From the NCBI RefSeq assembly GCF_018919385.1, contig NZ_JAHLMF010000007.1, positions 1-64,000 of the forward strand: a DNA stretch of 64,000 bases. Direction: 5' to 3'. Of the stretch, positions 36,210-47,261 are shown in pieces. The notes below the pieces were generated by a model. That model did no database searches. It had not been told where the DNA came from and saw only the letters and a list, made by a program, of their open reading frames with translations. The stretch is from Geomonas diazotrophica. Lineage in GTDB: Bacteria; Desulfobacterota; Desulfuromonadia; Geobacterales; Geobacteraceae. How positions within the stretch are numbered: the first letter of the stretch is position 1; the number at the start of each line of letters is the position of its first letter. The position numbers were made by a program, and so were the translations under genes.

Positions 36210-36411
36210 CTCGCGAAAGTCGTGAGGAGGTAACGCGGAGGCCGTGGTCATAAAAGGGGCCCGGCGCGCTTTTACCTTAGGCTGAGAGTGTCTCTGCCTG
36301 CCTCGCACAGGCATAAAAAGTTGCGAACAGGATGAGAAGTGACTTCTGTCATAAAAAAACATTTGCCATTTGGCGATTACTGTGATACATCTCTGCATAC
36401 AACTTAAAAAA

Positions 36412-36500
36412 CGTTCTCCGAACGGGCAAAACCAGAGTAATCTGGTGACGCAAAGCCACGGGTCCTTATCACAGAGGATAGCCGGGTTGCCGAAGAGATG
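36412..36500 (+). ncRNA. Cyclic-di-GMP-I (GEMM) riboswitch 1
   Basis: The core elements of the GEMM motif are all present in order: GGGCAAA (36424-36430), the P2 stem ACCAGA/TCTGGT with a GTAA tetraloop, GACGCAAAGCC, and a P3 whose descending side carries GAGGATAGCCGGG followed by TTGCCGAAG. The base before CAAA is G, corresponding to G20 of the Vibrio Vc2 aptamer, which favours c-di-GMP over the cGAMP-selective GEMM-Ib variants that have A. Just downstream CCGGGTTGCC can re-pair with GGCACCCGG (36513-36521), a natural switching helix, and a terminator follows. Confidence 0.9.
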
Positions 36501-36533
36501 GATATGCATCCTGGCACCCGGAACGTATTGGCA

Positions 36534-36577
36534 AAAGGAGCACTCTCATCTTCGGAACTGAGAGTGCTCCTTTTTTT
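36534..36577 (+). terminator. Terminator of riboswitch 1 expression platform
   Basis: AAGGAGCACTCTCA pairs with TGAGAGTGCTCCTT over 14 bp, then T8. It lies 35 bases after the aptamer and 400 bases before the large secreted protein gene, so ligand binding probably decides read-through here. Confidence 0.88.
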
Positions 36578-36737
36578 TGCGCTCTTTCTTCAGGTGATTG
36601 CGGAGCCTTCGCAAGGCAGGGTGACCTGAAACAAACGCTCGCAAAGGGCGGTCGCGTCAGTTGTTCGTTCTCGTAAAAATTAAGTCGCGATTCAATCCCC
36701 CAGGCAACAGTGCGTCGCAGGGGGTGAGCGAATCGGG

Positions 36738-36825
36738 AAGTCGCCGAAAGGGTAAAGCACGGGTAACCGTGTGGCACAGAGCCACCATCCAGCGCAGCTG
36801 GTTAGAGGGGCCGTCGAAGTGACTC
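36738..36825 (+). ncRNA. Cyclic-di-GMP-I (GEMM) riboswitch 2
   Basis: A second GEMM-like aptamer: GGGTAAA (36750-36756), P2 stem GCACGG/CCGTGT with GTAA tetraloop, GGCACAGAGCC as the P2-P3 junction, P3 hairpin CCAGC/GCTGG, then TTAGAGGGGCCGTCGAAG closing P1. It deviates more from the consensus than riboswitch 1 (T for C after GGG; CACAGAGCC for CGCAAAGCC), but the order and tetraloop are right. CGAAGTGACTC can re-pair with GAGTTTATCTTCG downstream. It is followed by its own terminator. Confidence 0.8.
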
Positions 36826-36852
36826 TGTAGCGGGAGTTTATCTTCGTCATGC

Positions 36853-36889
36853 CAGCCTGCCCTTTCCGGGGCGGGCTGTTTCTTTTTTT
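36853..36889 (+). terminator. Terminator of riboswitch 2 expression platform
   Basis: CAGCCTGCC and GGCGGGCTG form the stem, followed by TTTCTTTTTTT. It ends about 90 bases before the ATG of the secreted LamG protein. Confidence 0.85.
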
Positions 36890-36977
36890 GGCCGATTTCT
36901 CCTCCCTTACACGAAAAAGGCGGGGAGGGGGCTTCAAATGTCATGCAATGAAATAAAGCCTACGGGAGGAGTCAACT

Positions 36978-39900
36978 ATGAGCACGGTTCGTAGTCTGAT
37001 GACAGGCAGTTCGGTACTGCTGGCGCTTTGCAGCGCGCCGGCACTGGCGGCGATTGACGCGACACCACCAACCACGACGATCAACGTCGCCGGCGTGAGG
37101 GGAGGAGGCGGGGGGTACGCATCCGCGGTGACCGTGACCCTGACGGCCGCGGATGACGCGGGCGGCGCCGGGGTGGCGAGGACCGACTACAGCCTTGACG
37201 GCGTCACCTGGCAGCCGTACTCCGCACCCTTCGTGCTGGACACCGACGGAGACAGCTACCTCTCTGTCAGGTCGACCGACCTGGCGGGCAACGTCGAGGC
37301 ACCGGCCAAGTCGCAGCTGGTGCGGATCAACAAGGCGGCGCTGGTCGGCTGGTGGAAGCTGGACGCGAACTGGAACGGCTCGTCCATCTACGGGAACAAC
37401 GGCTACCCCATGAACGCGCCTACCTTCAGCACCGACGTCAAGGTCGGCACCGGGTCCGGGAGCTTCAACGGCTCGAGTAGTTACGTCTCGGTTATCGACA
37501 GCCCCAGCCTGAAGTTGACCTCCGGCATGACGCTGGCCGCCTGGATCAAACCGTCCGACGTCACCCAGTACCGGCAGATAATCAGCAAGTTCAGTTACGG
37601 TGGCTATGCCTACCAGATCGGCCTGGCTCCCACCGGTAACATCCGCACCGACATCAGCAAGGACGGCACAAGCTACGATCGCCTGGTTACTACCAACGCG
37701 CCGATCACCCCCAATACCTGGCAGCATGTCGCGGCGACCTTCGACAACGGCGTTCTGAAACTCTACGTGAACGGGGTCGAGGTCGCCGGCAAAACCTCTA
37801 CGGTCCCCAAACTGTTCCTGGGATCTGCCAACCTCAACCTGGGCCGCAACTCCGACTGCATCCAGTACTTCAACGGCCTCATCGATGACGCCCTGGTCTA
37901 CAGCAGCGCCCTTTCCGCCGGTGACATTCAGGGCCTTTACCTTGCCGCTGCGGTGGGGCTTCCCACCGTTTCTCCCCTGCCGTCCGCGACCTCCGCGGCA
38001 ACCGTAACACTGAGCGGCACCAAGCCCGCCAATACCGCCGTCGTGGTCAACGGCACCACCCTGGTTCCCCTGGACGCCGGCACCACCTGGAAGACGACCT
38101 ACACCCTGGCGCAGGGGATCAACTCGGTATCCGTTGCCGCGCTGGACGGACAGAATCTGAGCAGCGCGCCGGTCACGCAGAGGGTGGTCCTGGACAGCTC
38201 GGCGCCGGCGGTGACGGCGACCGCACCGGCAGCCAACGCCCTCCTCCAGACCGCGCCCGGCGCGGTCAGCTTCACCCTCTCGGACGCCTTTTCCTCGCTC
38301 GATTTTGCCGCAACCTTGAGCGGCGCCGCGCTGACCAACGCCTCCGGCACCAAGATCGCAGGGACCTGGAGCAGCTCAGGTGCCGGCAGCGGCGGTACCG
38401 TGAAGTTCACCCCGGCGTCCACCCTCCCCCAGGGGACCTACAGCTGCGTCATCAACCCGACCGACAGTTTCGCCAATGCCTCCTCCTACCGGCTCGCCTT
38501 CACCATCGACAGCACTCCCCCCGCTGCGCCTGTAATCGATCCGGTGCCGGCGCCGACCAACGCCGCCAGCAAGATCATCACCGGTACCAGGAGCGCAGAC
38601 AGCTCGGCAGTCACGGTTAGCTGCGCCGGGGCCGGCATCGGCCCGGTCTCCTACCCGAGCGCGACCACGTGGGGCGTCGAGGTCACCGGCCTCAAGGAGG
38701 GGAGCAACGTCATCACGGCCAGCGCGGTCGACGCGGCCGGCAACCAGAGCGCCCCCAGCGCAACGACGGTCATCGTGGACCGCACCTCCCCCACGGTCAG
38801 CTCGACCACGAGCGGCGGCGCCTACGCCTCCTCCCAGACCGCTGCCCTGAGCGCCAGCGAGCCTGCGGTGATCTACTACACGCTCGACGGCTCGGTGCCG
38901 ACCACAAGCGACAGCGTCTATGTCGCGCCCATCTCCATCACGACCTCGGCAACCCTCAGGTACTTCGCCAGGGACCTGGCAGGAAACGTGAGCGACGTCA
39001 AGACCGATAACTTCGTCATCGACACCGCGGCTCCGACCCTGGCCCTGTCCACCCTGAGCGACGGCAGCTACACCAACAATGACATCCTCAACATCGCCGG
39101 CACGGTGACGGACCAGACGGTCGTTCAGGAGTTCAGCATCAACGGCAACCCCGTCCCGCTCAACGCGGACGGGAGCTTCACCTACGCGCTGGCGCTCAAA
39201 CCCGGGGCCAACACGGTGACCGTGGCGGCCATCGACCAGGTCGGCAACCGTAGCGGCGAAACGCGCACGGTGACCCTGGACCAGACGGCGCCCGCCCTGG
39301 CGATCGGCAGCCCGGCCGACAACAGCATGACCGGTTCCGCGTTGCTCACCGTCGGCGGGAGCGTGGACGAGACCTCGAGGGTGGTGGTCAGGCTCGGCGA
39401 CAACGTTCAGGCTGCCGCCCAGACCGGCGCCGCCTTCAGCGCCTACCTCTCCCTGATCCCCGGCTACAACACCATCGAGGTGACGGCCACGGACCTGGCC
39501 GGCAACCAGAGCACGCTGAAGCGGACCGTGCTCTATGACAACCAGAAGCCGTCCCTGTCGATCAACGCGCCCAACCAGGACCTGCGCATCAACCAGAGCA
39601 ATCTCACCATCAAGGGGTCGGTGGCCGACTCTCTGACCGCTGTCGGTGTCACCATCAAGAAGGACAGCGAAACCTTCACCCCCCCCGTGGTCAACGGCAG
39701 CTACGAGCAGACGGTCTCCCTGGACCAGGAAAAGACCTATGACATAGTGGTCACCGCGACCAACGAGGTGGGCACCTCGACGACCGTGCAGCGTAACGTC
39801 ATCTATGACATCACCCCCCCGGTACTGGGCATCGATCCCCCGGTCAGCCCGACCAGCCAGACCGGCCTCACCATCACCGGGATCAGGGAAGCCGGGACGG

Positions 39901-40400
39901 CGGTGACCGTTGTCTGCGCCACGGCGACGGTAGGGGAGATCGTCTACCCGACCGACACCACCTGGCAGGCGGATCTTTCCGGACTCGCCGAGGGGGGCAA
40001 CCTCATCAGTGCCGCCTCGACCGATGCGGCCGGCAACGCTGTCACCGCGACGGCGACCGTCGTCCGGGCCACCAAGCCGCCCCAGATCACCCTCACCGCG
40101 ACGCCCAGCGTCCTGTGGCCTCCCCAGCACAAGATGGTGCCGGTGAAGATCAGCGGCGGAGTGACCGGCAGCGGAGCCCCGGTCAAGTCGGTCTCTGTGT
40201 CGGTGAGCGACGAGTACGGCAAGATCGCCTACAAGAACCTGAAGCTCGGCGGCACCATCATGCTGGAGTCCTGGAGAAACGCCAACGACGCGGACGGGAG
40301 GAAATACACCATCACCGTCGCGGTAACCGACGCGGCGGGGGTAACGACCACCAAGACAACGACGGTGACGGTTCCCCACGATAAAGGGAAGGGGAAGTGA
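36978..40400 (+). CDS. Large secreted LamG / Ig-like repeat protein, probable adhesin, 1140 aa
   Basis: Residues 1-25 form a Sec signal peptide (VLLALCSAPALAA). An Ig-like domain (about 27-115) is followed by a LamG/concanavalin-like domain at about 118-325 (LVGWWKLDANWNGSSIYGNN; GSFNGSSSYVSVID; MTLAAWIKP; WQHVAATFDNGVLKLYVNG). Then come several Ig-like beta-sandwich repeats to about 1040, one with a chitobiase C-terminal pattern (VIYYTLDGSVPTTSDS, near 630-650), and a last domain with VLWPPQHKMVPVKI. No sortase, autotransporter or PEP-CTERM tail is seen; it ends HDKGKGK. GGGAGGAGTCAACT precedes the ATG. Two c-di-GMP riboswitches upstream make it a likely matrix or surface adhesin. Confidence 0.88.
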   Translation: MSTVRSLMTGSSVLLALCSAPALAAIDATPPTTTINVAGVRGGGGGYASAVTVTLTAADDAGGAGVARTDYSLDGVTWQPYSAPFVLDTDGDSYLSVRSTDLAGNVEAPAKSQLVRINKAALVGWWKLDANWNGSSIYGNNGYPMNAPTFSTDVKVGTGSGSFNGSSSYVSVIDSPSLKLTSGMTLAAWIKPSDVTQYRQIISKFSYGGYAYQIGLAPTGNIRTDISKDGTSYDRLVTTNAPITPNTWQHVAATFDNGVLKLYVNGVEVAGKTSTVPKLFLGSANLNLGRNSDCIQYFNGLIDDALVYSSALSAGDIQGLYLAAAVGLPTVSPLPSATSAATVTLSGTKPANTAVVVNGTTLVPLDAGTTWKTTYTLAQGINSVSVAALDGQNLSSAPVTQRVVLDSSAPAVTATAPAANALLQTAPGAVSFTLSDAFSSLDFAATLSGAALTNASGTKIAGTWSSSGAGSGGTVKFTPASTLPQGTYSCVINPTDSFANASSYRLAFTIDSTPPAAPVIDPVPAPTNAASKIITGTRSADSSAVTVSCAGAGIGPVSYPSATTWGVEVTGLKEGSNVITASAVDAAGNQSAPSATTVIVDRTSPTVSSTTSGGAYASSQTAALSASEPAVIYYTLDGSVPTTSDSVYVAPISITTSATLRYFARDLAGNVSDVKTDNFVIDTAAPTLALSTLSDGSYTNNDILNIAGTVTDQTVVQEFSINGNPVPLNADGSFTYALALKPGANTVTVAAIDQVGNRSGETRTVTLDQTAPALAIGSPADNSMTGSALLTVGGSVDETSRVVVRLGDNVQAAAQTGAAFSAYLSLIPGYNTIEVTATDLAGNQSTLKRTVLYDNQKPSLSINAPNQDLRINQSNLTIKGSVADSLTAVGVTIKKDSETFTPPVVNGSYEQTVSLDQEKTYDIVVTATNEVGTSTTVQRNVIYDITPPVLGIDPPVSPTSQTGLTITGIREAGTAVTVVCATATVGEIVYPTDTTWQADLSGLAEGGNLISAASTDAAGNAVTATATVVRATKPPQITLTATPSVLWPPQHKMVPVKISGGVTGSGAPVKSVSVSVSDEYGKIAYKNLKLGGTIMLESWRNANDADGRKYTITVAVTDAAGVTTTKTTTVTVPHDKGKGK

Positions 40401-40465
40401 ACACTTCGCCCCGCTAAGGCACCCCGCCCGCCCGAGGCGGAGCAGGCTGTGAAGAGCAGCATGAG

Positions 40466-40496
40466 AAAAGGCACCCGGTTTACCGGGTGCCTTTTA
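40466..40496. terminator. Bidirectional terminator between LamG protein and gltD
   Basis: AAAAGGCACCCGG and CCGGGTGCCTTTT form a symmetric stem with A and T runs on both sides, serving the converging genes. Its stem sequence recurs at 54944-54980. Confidence 0.9.
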
Positions 40497-40516
40497 GCAT
40501 TGATACGGTGATGCGA

Positions 40517-41998
<1,482 letters not shown>

Positions 41999-42015
41999 AG
42001 CTCTATCCTTAAAAT

Positions 42016-42145
42016 CAGGTTGAGGTCGAGGTTAAGGTCGAGAGGTTCTGCCAGCCTTAATCCCTTCCTGCTTTTCCAATCGGGCTCGAGGCCGGGCAGG
42101 GCCGAGGGTGAGTTTTAGCTCAACCTCAACCTTGACCTCGACCTG
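42016..42145. repeat. Long imperfect inverted repeat in the gltB-gltD gap
   Basis: A 27-base arm rich in GAGGTCGAGGTTAAGG (42016-42042) faces CAACCTCAACCTTGACCTCG (42119-42145), with about 76 bases between. Both arms are themselves tandem variants of a six-base GGTYGA unit. The mRNA can form a long stem between the two coding regions, probably adjusting gltD expression or stability relative to gltB. Confidence 0.75.
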
Positions 42146-42148
42146 CTT

Positions 42149-45100
42149 TTAGTGTGCGGCCTGGTGCGCGTTCTCTTCGAAGGCGGCAGCCAGCGCGTCA
42201 TCGCCGGTGAGGCCGGAGGCCTGGGCGCGCTCGAGTGCCTGGAGTACCCGCTTGTAGTCCATCGGCATCACCTTGACGAACTTGTGGGCGTGGGTCTTCC
42301 AGTCGTGCAGGATGCGCGTGGCGCGTGCGCTGCCGGTCCGCTTGGCATGCTGAAGGATCATTTCCCGGAGGGTTTCCAGGTCCTTCTCGTCAAGCTGCTC
42401 AAGCGCCACCATCTCGGTGTTGCAGCGCTCCTTGAAGTCCCCTGCGCTGTCCAGGACGTAGGCGATGCCGCCGCTCATGCCGGCGGCGAAGTTGCGGCCG
42501 GTTTCACCAAGGACCACGACGGTGCCTCCGGTCATGTACTCGCAGCCGTGGTCACCCACCCCTTCCACGACGGCGTCGACGCCGGAGTTGCGCACGCAGA
42601 AGCGCTCGCCGGCGATGCCGCTTATGTAGGCGGTACCGCTGGTGGCGCCGTAGAGGGCGACGTTGCCGGCGATGATGTTCTCCTCGGCCTTGAACGGGGA
42701 GCCGTCGGGGGGGTAAACAACGATGGTGCCGCCGCTTAGGCCCTTGCCGAGGTAGTCGTTCACGTCACCGGTGAGCTCAAGGGTCATCCCCTTGGGTACG
42801 AAGGCGCCGAAGCTCTGCCCCGCGGAGCCGCGGAACTTGAGCCTGATGGTGTCGTCGGGGAGGCCGGCGGCGCCGTGGGCGCGGGTGACCTCGTTGCCGA
42901 CGATGGTGCCGACGACGCGGTCGATGTTGGTGATCGGGAGTTCCGCGCTCACCTTCTCGCCCTTCTCGATGGCGGGCTTGCAGATCTCCAGGAGCCTGGT
43001 CATGTCGAGCGACTTGTCCAGGCCGTGGTCCTGCGATTCGGTGCAGTAGCGGCTTCCCTTGATGCCGGTCTGCGGCTGGTACAGGACGTTGCTGAAGTCA
43101 AGCCCCTGGGCCTTCCAGTGGGCGACGGCGCGTTTGGGCTCCAGGCGGTTGGCGCGGCCGACCATCTCGTTGAAGGTGCGGAAGCCGAGTTCCGCCATGA
43201 TCTCCCGAACCTCCTGCGCGATGAAGCGCATGTAGTTGACCACGTACTCGGGCTTGCCGGAGAAGTTTTTCCTGAGTTCCGGATCCTGGGTCGCGACGCC
43301 GGCCGGGCAGGTGTTGCTGTGGCAGACGCGCATCATGACGCAGCCCAGGGTGACCAGCGGCGCGGTGGCGAAGCCGAACTCCTCGGCGCCTAGAAGGGCG
43401 GCGATGGCGACGTCGCGGCCGGTTTTCAGCTGGCCGTCCACCTCGACGATGATCCTGCTCCTCAGGTTGTTGAGCATCAGGGTCTGGTGGGTCTCGGCGA
43501 GACCGAGCTCCCAGGGGAGACCCGCGTGCTTGATCGAGGAGAGCGGGGAGGCGCCGGTGCCGCCGTCGTAGCCGGAGATGAGCACCACGTCGGCATGGGC
43601 CTTGGCCACGCCGGCCGCGATGGTGCCGACCCCGACCTCGGAGACCAGCTTGACGCTGATCCTCGCGCGGCGGTTGGCGTTCTTCAGGTCATGGATCAGC
43701 TCCGCGAGGTCCTCGATGGAGTAGATGTCGTGGTGGGGCGGCGGCGACACGAGGCCGACGCCCGGGGTGGTGTGGCGGGTCTTGGCGACCCAGGGGTACA
43801 CCTTGGACCCCGGCAGCTCGCCACCTTCGCCCGGCTTCGCGCCCTGCGCCATCTTGATCTGCAGCTCGTTGGCGTTGGTGAGGTAGTTGCTGGTGACGCC
43901 GAAACGCCCGGAGGCGACCTGCTTGATCGCGCTGTTCTTGGAGTCGCCAAGCTCGTTGGTCCAGGTGAAACGTTCCGGATCCTCGCCCCCCTCGCCGGTG
44001 TTGGAGCGGCCGCCGATGCGGTTCATGGCGATGGCGAGCGCCTCGTGCGCCTCCTGGCTGATGGAGCCGTACGACATGGCCCCGGTCTTGAAGCGCTTCA
44101 TGATCTCTTCGACCGACTCGACCTCGTCGATGGGGACCGGGATGCGGATGTCGGTGTTGAAGTCGAGCAGGCCGCGCAGCGTGTAGATACGCTCGTTCTG
44201 CTCGTCGATCAGCTTGGAGAAGACCTTGAACTCCTTGTAGTCGTTGGTCCTGGTCGCCTTCTGCAGCGACTGGATGGTGAGCGGGTTGAACAGGTGCTCC
44301 TCACCCTCCTTGCGCCACTGGTACTGCCCCCCCGGGTCCAGGGTCGGATCCGCAGGGACCCGCTGCGGGTAGGCCTTTCTGTGGCGGATCAGCAGTTCCT
44401 GGGCGATGCCGTCGAGGTCGATGCCGCCGATCCTGGACGGGGTCCAGGTGAAGTACTTCTCGATCAGCGACTGGTGCAGGCCGACCGCCTCGCAGATCTG
44501 GGCGCCGCGGTAGCTCTGGATGGTGGAGATCCCCATCTTCGCCATGGTCTTGACGATCCCCTTGATGGAGGCCTTGACGAAGTTCTTGACCCCTTTTTTG
44601 TAGTCGAGCCCGGGGAGCATCCCCTGCTGGATCATGTCCTCGATGGACTCGAAGGCGAGGTAGGGGTTGATGGCGGTGACGCCGTACCCCAGGAGCACCG
44701 CGAAGTGGTGCACCTCGCGCGGTTCACCCGACTCGAGGATCAGGGAGGCGTGGGTCCTGGTGGCGGTGCGGATCAGGTGGTGGTGCAGGCCGGCCACGGC
44801 CAAAAGGGCCGGCAGGGCAGCGTACTCTTCGTTCACGCCGCGGTCGGAGAGGATGAGGACGGTGGTCCCCATCTCAATGTGACGGATGGCGCTGCTGAAC
44901 AGGCTGTCGAGCGCCTTCTCCATCCCCTCGGCGCCGTCGGCCGCCTTGAACAGCAGCGACAGGGTCGCGCTCTTGAAACCGGGACGGTCGAGTTCACGCA
45001 GCTTCTCGAGCTCCTCGTTGGTGAGGAGCGGGTGCTCCAGCCGGATGACGCGCGCGCCGGTCGAGGAGGGTTTCAGGAGGTTCGTTTCCGAGCCGATCCT

Positions 45101-46729
45101 GACCGCGGTCGCGGTGATGATCTCCTCACGGATCGGGTCGATGGGCGGGTTGGTCACCTGGGCGAAGAGCTGCTTGAAATAGCTGTAAAGAAGCTGCGGC
45201 TTCTCCGAGAGGACCGCGAGCGGGGTATCGGTCCCCATGGAGCCAAGCGGCTGGATGCCGTCGGTGGCCATGGGCCCTATGATGGTCTCCTGGTCCTCGA
45301 AGGTGTAACCGAAGGCCTTCTGCCGCTGCACCAGGGGGGATTCCTCGACTGCCTGACCCTTCGCCTTGGGAAGGTCAACCAGGGGGAGGTGGTTCACCTT
45401 GACCCAGTCAGCGTACGGCTTGGCTGTTGCCAGCCCGTTCTTGATCTCCTCGTCCGGGATGATGCGCCCCTGCTCGGTGTCGACCAGGAACATCTTGCCC
45501 GGCTGGAGGCGGCCCTTCTTGATGACCTTCTCGGGCGGCACCTGCAGGACGCCTGCCTCGGAGGCCATGATGACCAGGTCGTCGTCGGTGAGGTAGTAGC
45601 GGCACGGACGCAGGCCGTTTCTATCGAGGACGGCGCCGATGATGCGGCCGTCGGTGAAGGTGAGGGCTGCGGGTCCGTCCCACGGCTCCATCAGGCAGGA
45701 GTGGTACTCGTAGAATGCACGCTTCTCCTTGCTCATGGTCTCGTGGTTTTCCCACGGCTCCGGCACCATCATCATCACGGCGTGCGGCAGGGAACGGCCG
45801 GTCATGAGCAAAAGCTCGAGACAGTTGTCGAACATGGCCGAATCGGAGCCGTTGGTGTTGATGACCGGCAAGAGCTTCTTGATGTCGTCGCCGAACAGCT
45901 CGCTGTTGAACATGGACTGGCGGGCATGCATCCAGTTCACGTTGCCGCGCAGGGTGTTGATCTCGCCGTTGTGCGCCAGGTAGTGGTACGGATGCGCGCG
46001 GTCCCAGCTCGGGAAGGTGTTGGTGGAGAAGCGGGAGTGGACCACGGCGATGGCAGACTCGACCGCGGGGTCGCGCAGCTCGGGATAGTACTGGTCCAGC
46101 TGGGCCGGCATCAGCATCCCCTTGTAGACGATGGTGCGGGTCGAGATGCTGGCCACGTACCAGTACGGATCTACCTCCTGGTCGCGGATCTCGTGGATCG
46201 CCCTCTGGTTCACCAGGTAGAGCTTCCGGTTGAACGAGTCCTCGTCCGGGCAGGAGGCGCCACGCTTGAAGAAGATCTGGCGGACCAGCGGCTCGCCCGC
46301 CTTCGCCGTGTCTCCAAGCGAGGAGTTGTCGGTCGGCACCTCGCGCCATCCGATCACCTCGACCCCTTCCTCGGCGATGATGCGCTGGAAGATGTGCTTC
46401 GCTGCGCTGCGCTCGGTGGGTTCCGGGGAGGTGAAGAGCATGGCCACGCCGTAGTCGCCGGGGGCAGGGAGCTCGAAGCCGGCCTCGGGGCAGACCTTGC
46501 GGAAGAAGGCGTCGGGGAGCTGGATCAGGATGCCGGCGCCGTCGCCGGTGTTGTGTTCGCTGCCGACGGCCCCGCGGTGGTCCAGGTTCTCCAGGACGGT
46601 GATCGCCTGCTGGACGATCTCGTGGGACTTCTTCCCCTTGATGTTGGTGACGAAGCCGACGCCGCAGGCGTCGTGCTCGAACTGGGGATCGTACATCCCC
46701 TGCTTCTTGGGTAATCCGATTGTTTTCAT
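42149..46729 (-). CDS. gltB: Glutamate synthase large (alpha) subunit GltB, 1526 aa
   Basis: Makes two glutamates from glutamine and 2-oxoglutarate; with GltD it completes the GS-GOGAT ammonia assimilation route. The N-terminal amidotransferase begins after a short propeptide with nucleophile Cys22 in [19 protein letters not shown]. The central domain and FMN-binding synthase domain (residues about 850-1200) include [39 protein letters not shown] and the 3Fe-4S cysteines in [19 protein letters not shown]. The C-terminal GXGXG beta-helix has [11 protein letters not shown] and [11 protein letters not shown] chose ATG 46729, where the conserved N-terminus starts. It is the first gene of gltB-gltD. 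Confidence 0.96.
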   Translation of the reverse strand: MKTIGLPKKQGMYDPQFEHDACGVGFVTNIKGKKSHEIVQQAITVLENLDHRGAVGSEHNTGDGAGILIQLPDAFFRKVCPEAGFELPAPGDYGVAMLFTSPEPTERSAAKHIFQRIIAEEGVEVIGWREVPTDNSSLGDTAKAGEPLVRQIFFKRGASCPDEDSFNRKLYLVNQRAIHEIRDQEVDPYWYVASISTRTIVYKGMLMPAQLDQYYPELRDPAVESAIAVVHSRFSTNTFPSWDRAHPYHYLAHNGEINTLRGNVNWMHARQSMFNSELFGDDIKKLLPVINTNGSDSAMFDNCLELLLMTGRSLPHAVMMMVPEPWENHETMSKEKRAFYEYHSCLMEPWDGPAALTFTDGRIIGAVLDRNGLRPCRYYLTDDDLVIMASEAGVLQVPPEKVIKKGRLQPGKMFLVDTEQGRIIPDEEIKNGLATAKPYADWVKVNHLPLVDLPKAKGQAVEESPLVQRQKAFGYTFEDQETIIGPMATDGIQPLGSMGTDTPLAVLSEKPQLLYSYFKQLFAQVTNPPIDPIREEIITATAVRIGSETNLLKPSSTGARVIRLEHPLLTNEELEKLRELDRPGFKSATLSLLFKAADGAEGMEKALDSLFSSAIRHIEMGTTVLILSDRGVNEEYAALPALLAVAGLHHHLIRTATRTHASLILESGEPREVHHFAVLLGYGVTAINPYLAFESIEDMIQQGMLPGLDYKKGVKNFVKASIKGIVKTMAKMGISTIQSYRGAQICEAVGLHQSLIEKYFTWTPSRIGGIDLDGIAQELLIRHRKAYPQRVPADPTLDPGGQYQWRKEGEEHLFNPLTIQSLQKATRTNDYKEFKVFSKLIDEQNERIYTLRGLLDFNTDIRIPVPIDEVESVEEIMKRFKTGAMSYGSISQEAHEALAIAMNRIGGRSNTGEGGEDPERFTWTNELGDSKNSAIKQVASGRFGVTSNYLTNANELQIKMAQGAKPGEGGELPGSKVYPWVAKTRHTTPGVGLVSPPPHHDIYSIEDLAELIHDLKNANRRARISVKLVSEVGVGTIAAGVAKAHADVVLISGYDGGTGASPLSSIKHAGLPWELGLAETHQTLMLNNLRSRIIVEVDGQLKTGRDVAIAALLGAEEFGFATAPLVTLGCVMMRVCHSNTCPAGVATQDPELRKNFSGKPEYVVNYMRFIAQEVREIMAELGFRTFNEMVGRANRLEPKRAVAHWKAQGLDFSNVLYQPQTGIKGSRYCTESQDHGLDKSLDMTRLLEICKPAIEKGEKVSAELPITNIDRVVGTIVGNEVTRAHGAAGLPDDTIRLKFRGSAGQSFGAFVPKGMTLELTGDVNDYLGKGLSGGTIVVYPPDGSPFKAEENIIAGNVALYGATSGTAYISGIAGERFCVRNSGVDAVVEGVGDHGCEYMTGGTVVVLGETGRNFAAGMSGGIAYVLDSAGDFKERCNTEMVALEQLDEKDLETLREMILQHAKRTGSARATRILHDWKTHAHKFVKVMPMDYKRVLQALERAQASGLTGDDALAAAFEENAHQAAH

Positions 46730-47261
46730 GATGCAACCTTTGCGGGGGTAGTGTTCGGACGAATGAGTCAACGGTTATCAGCAGTTACCGTGCCATGTGA
46801 AACGTATACGGCTGTCCGGGGCGATTGACTCGCAAATACAGGAGGTTCCGGGGTGTGTATGTTCTAATACTCGCGCGGCGCGGCGCGTTTTTGTCATACA
46901 CGAGATTACAACTGTTACTCAGTTGTGTACTCATGGGTGGACGCCGGGAGAAATGTGTAGTCAGCCAGGGATGGATAGCAGTGCCAGATCGCTTGCATCG
47001 GCAGAACTCCTTTCATGCCTGGTGGGTCGGTGTTCTGGGTAGAGTGATTCGACGCTGTTACTTGTATCGGCGTGAAGCGGGAAAGGATTTAAGAGAAAAC
47101 GGTGACCGCTGTCCCATGCGGAAGGCGGAGTCGGCCTTCAGCGAAGAGTCGGATGAGGCCTTTCTTAAGAAAAAAGAGGGATAAACGCCTAAAGCATCGG
47201 GCTTGTGGTTCCGAAGAGGTGCCTAGTACAGGCAGGCGGCATCGAGGCCGCTTTGCTGTGA
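46730..47261. other. Long intergenic region between gltB and the chemoreceptor
   Basis: 532 bases without a convincing gene. It must hold the divergent promoters of gltB and the chemoreceptor gene. It contains GTGTATG/CATACAC arms around 46855-46904 flanking a CGCGCGGCGCGGCGCG block followed by T5, which looks like a terminator or attenuator, and small hairpins near 47195-47250. No known riboswitch matched well enough to call. Confidence 0.5.

Larger units (their letters stand above)
35925..36411. other. Regulatory region between cheR and the riboswitch leader
   Basis: No credible gene. It holds two operator-like palindromes (36164-36209) and a hairpin GCCTG/CAGGC at 36296-36312. Promoters for cheR on one side and the riboswitch transcript on the other must lie here. 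On the minus strand TGGCACG near 36100 resembles a -24 element, but its -12 partner is poor. Confidence 0.5.

Noticed and set aside
35925-36509. N-terminal extension of the CheR protein by 195 residues
   Set aside because: The frame is open, but the sequence is low in family features, crosses a riboswitch aptamer on the other strand, and a good ribosome site lies before the ATG at 35924.
46730-47261. A third GEMM riboswitch before the chemoreceptor
   Set aside because: GGGATAAACGCCTAAAG and AGGCGGCATCGAGG look vaguely similar, but the GGGCAAA, tetraloop stem and GCAAAGCC elements are not in proper order.
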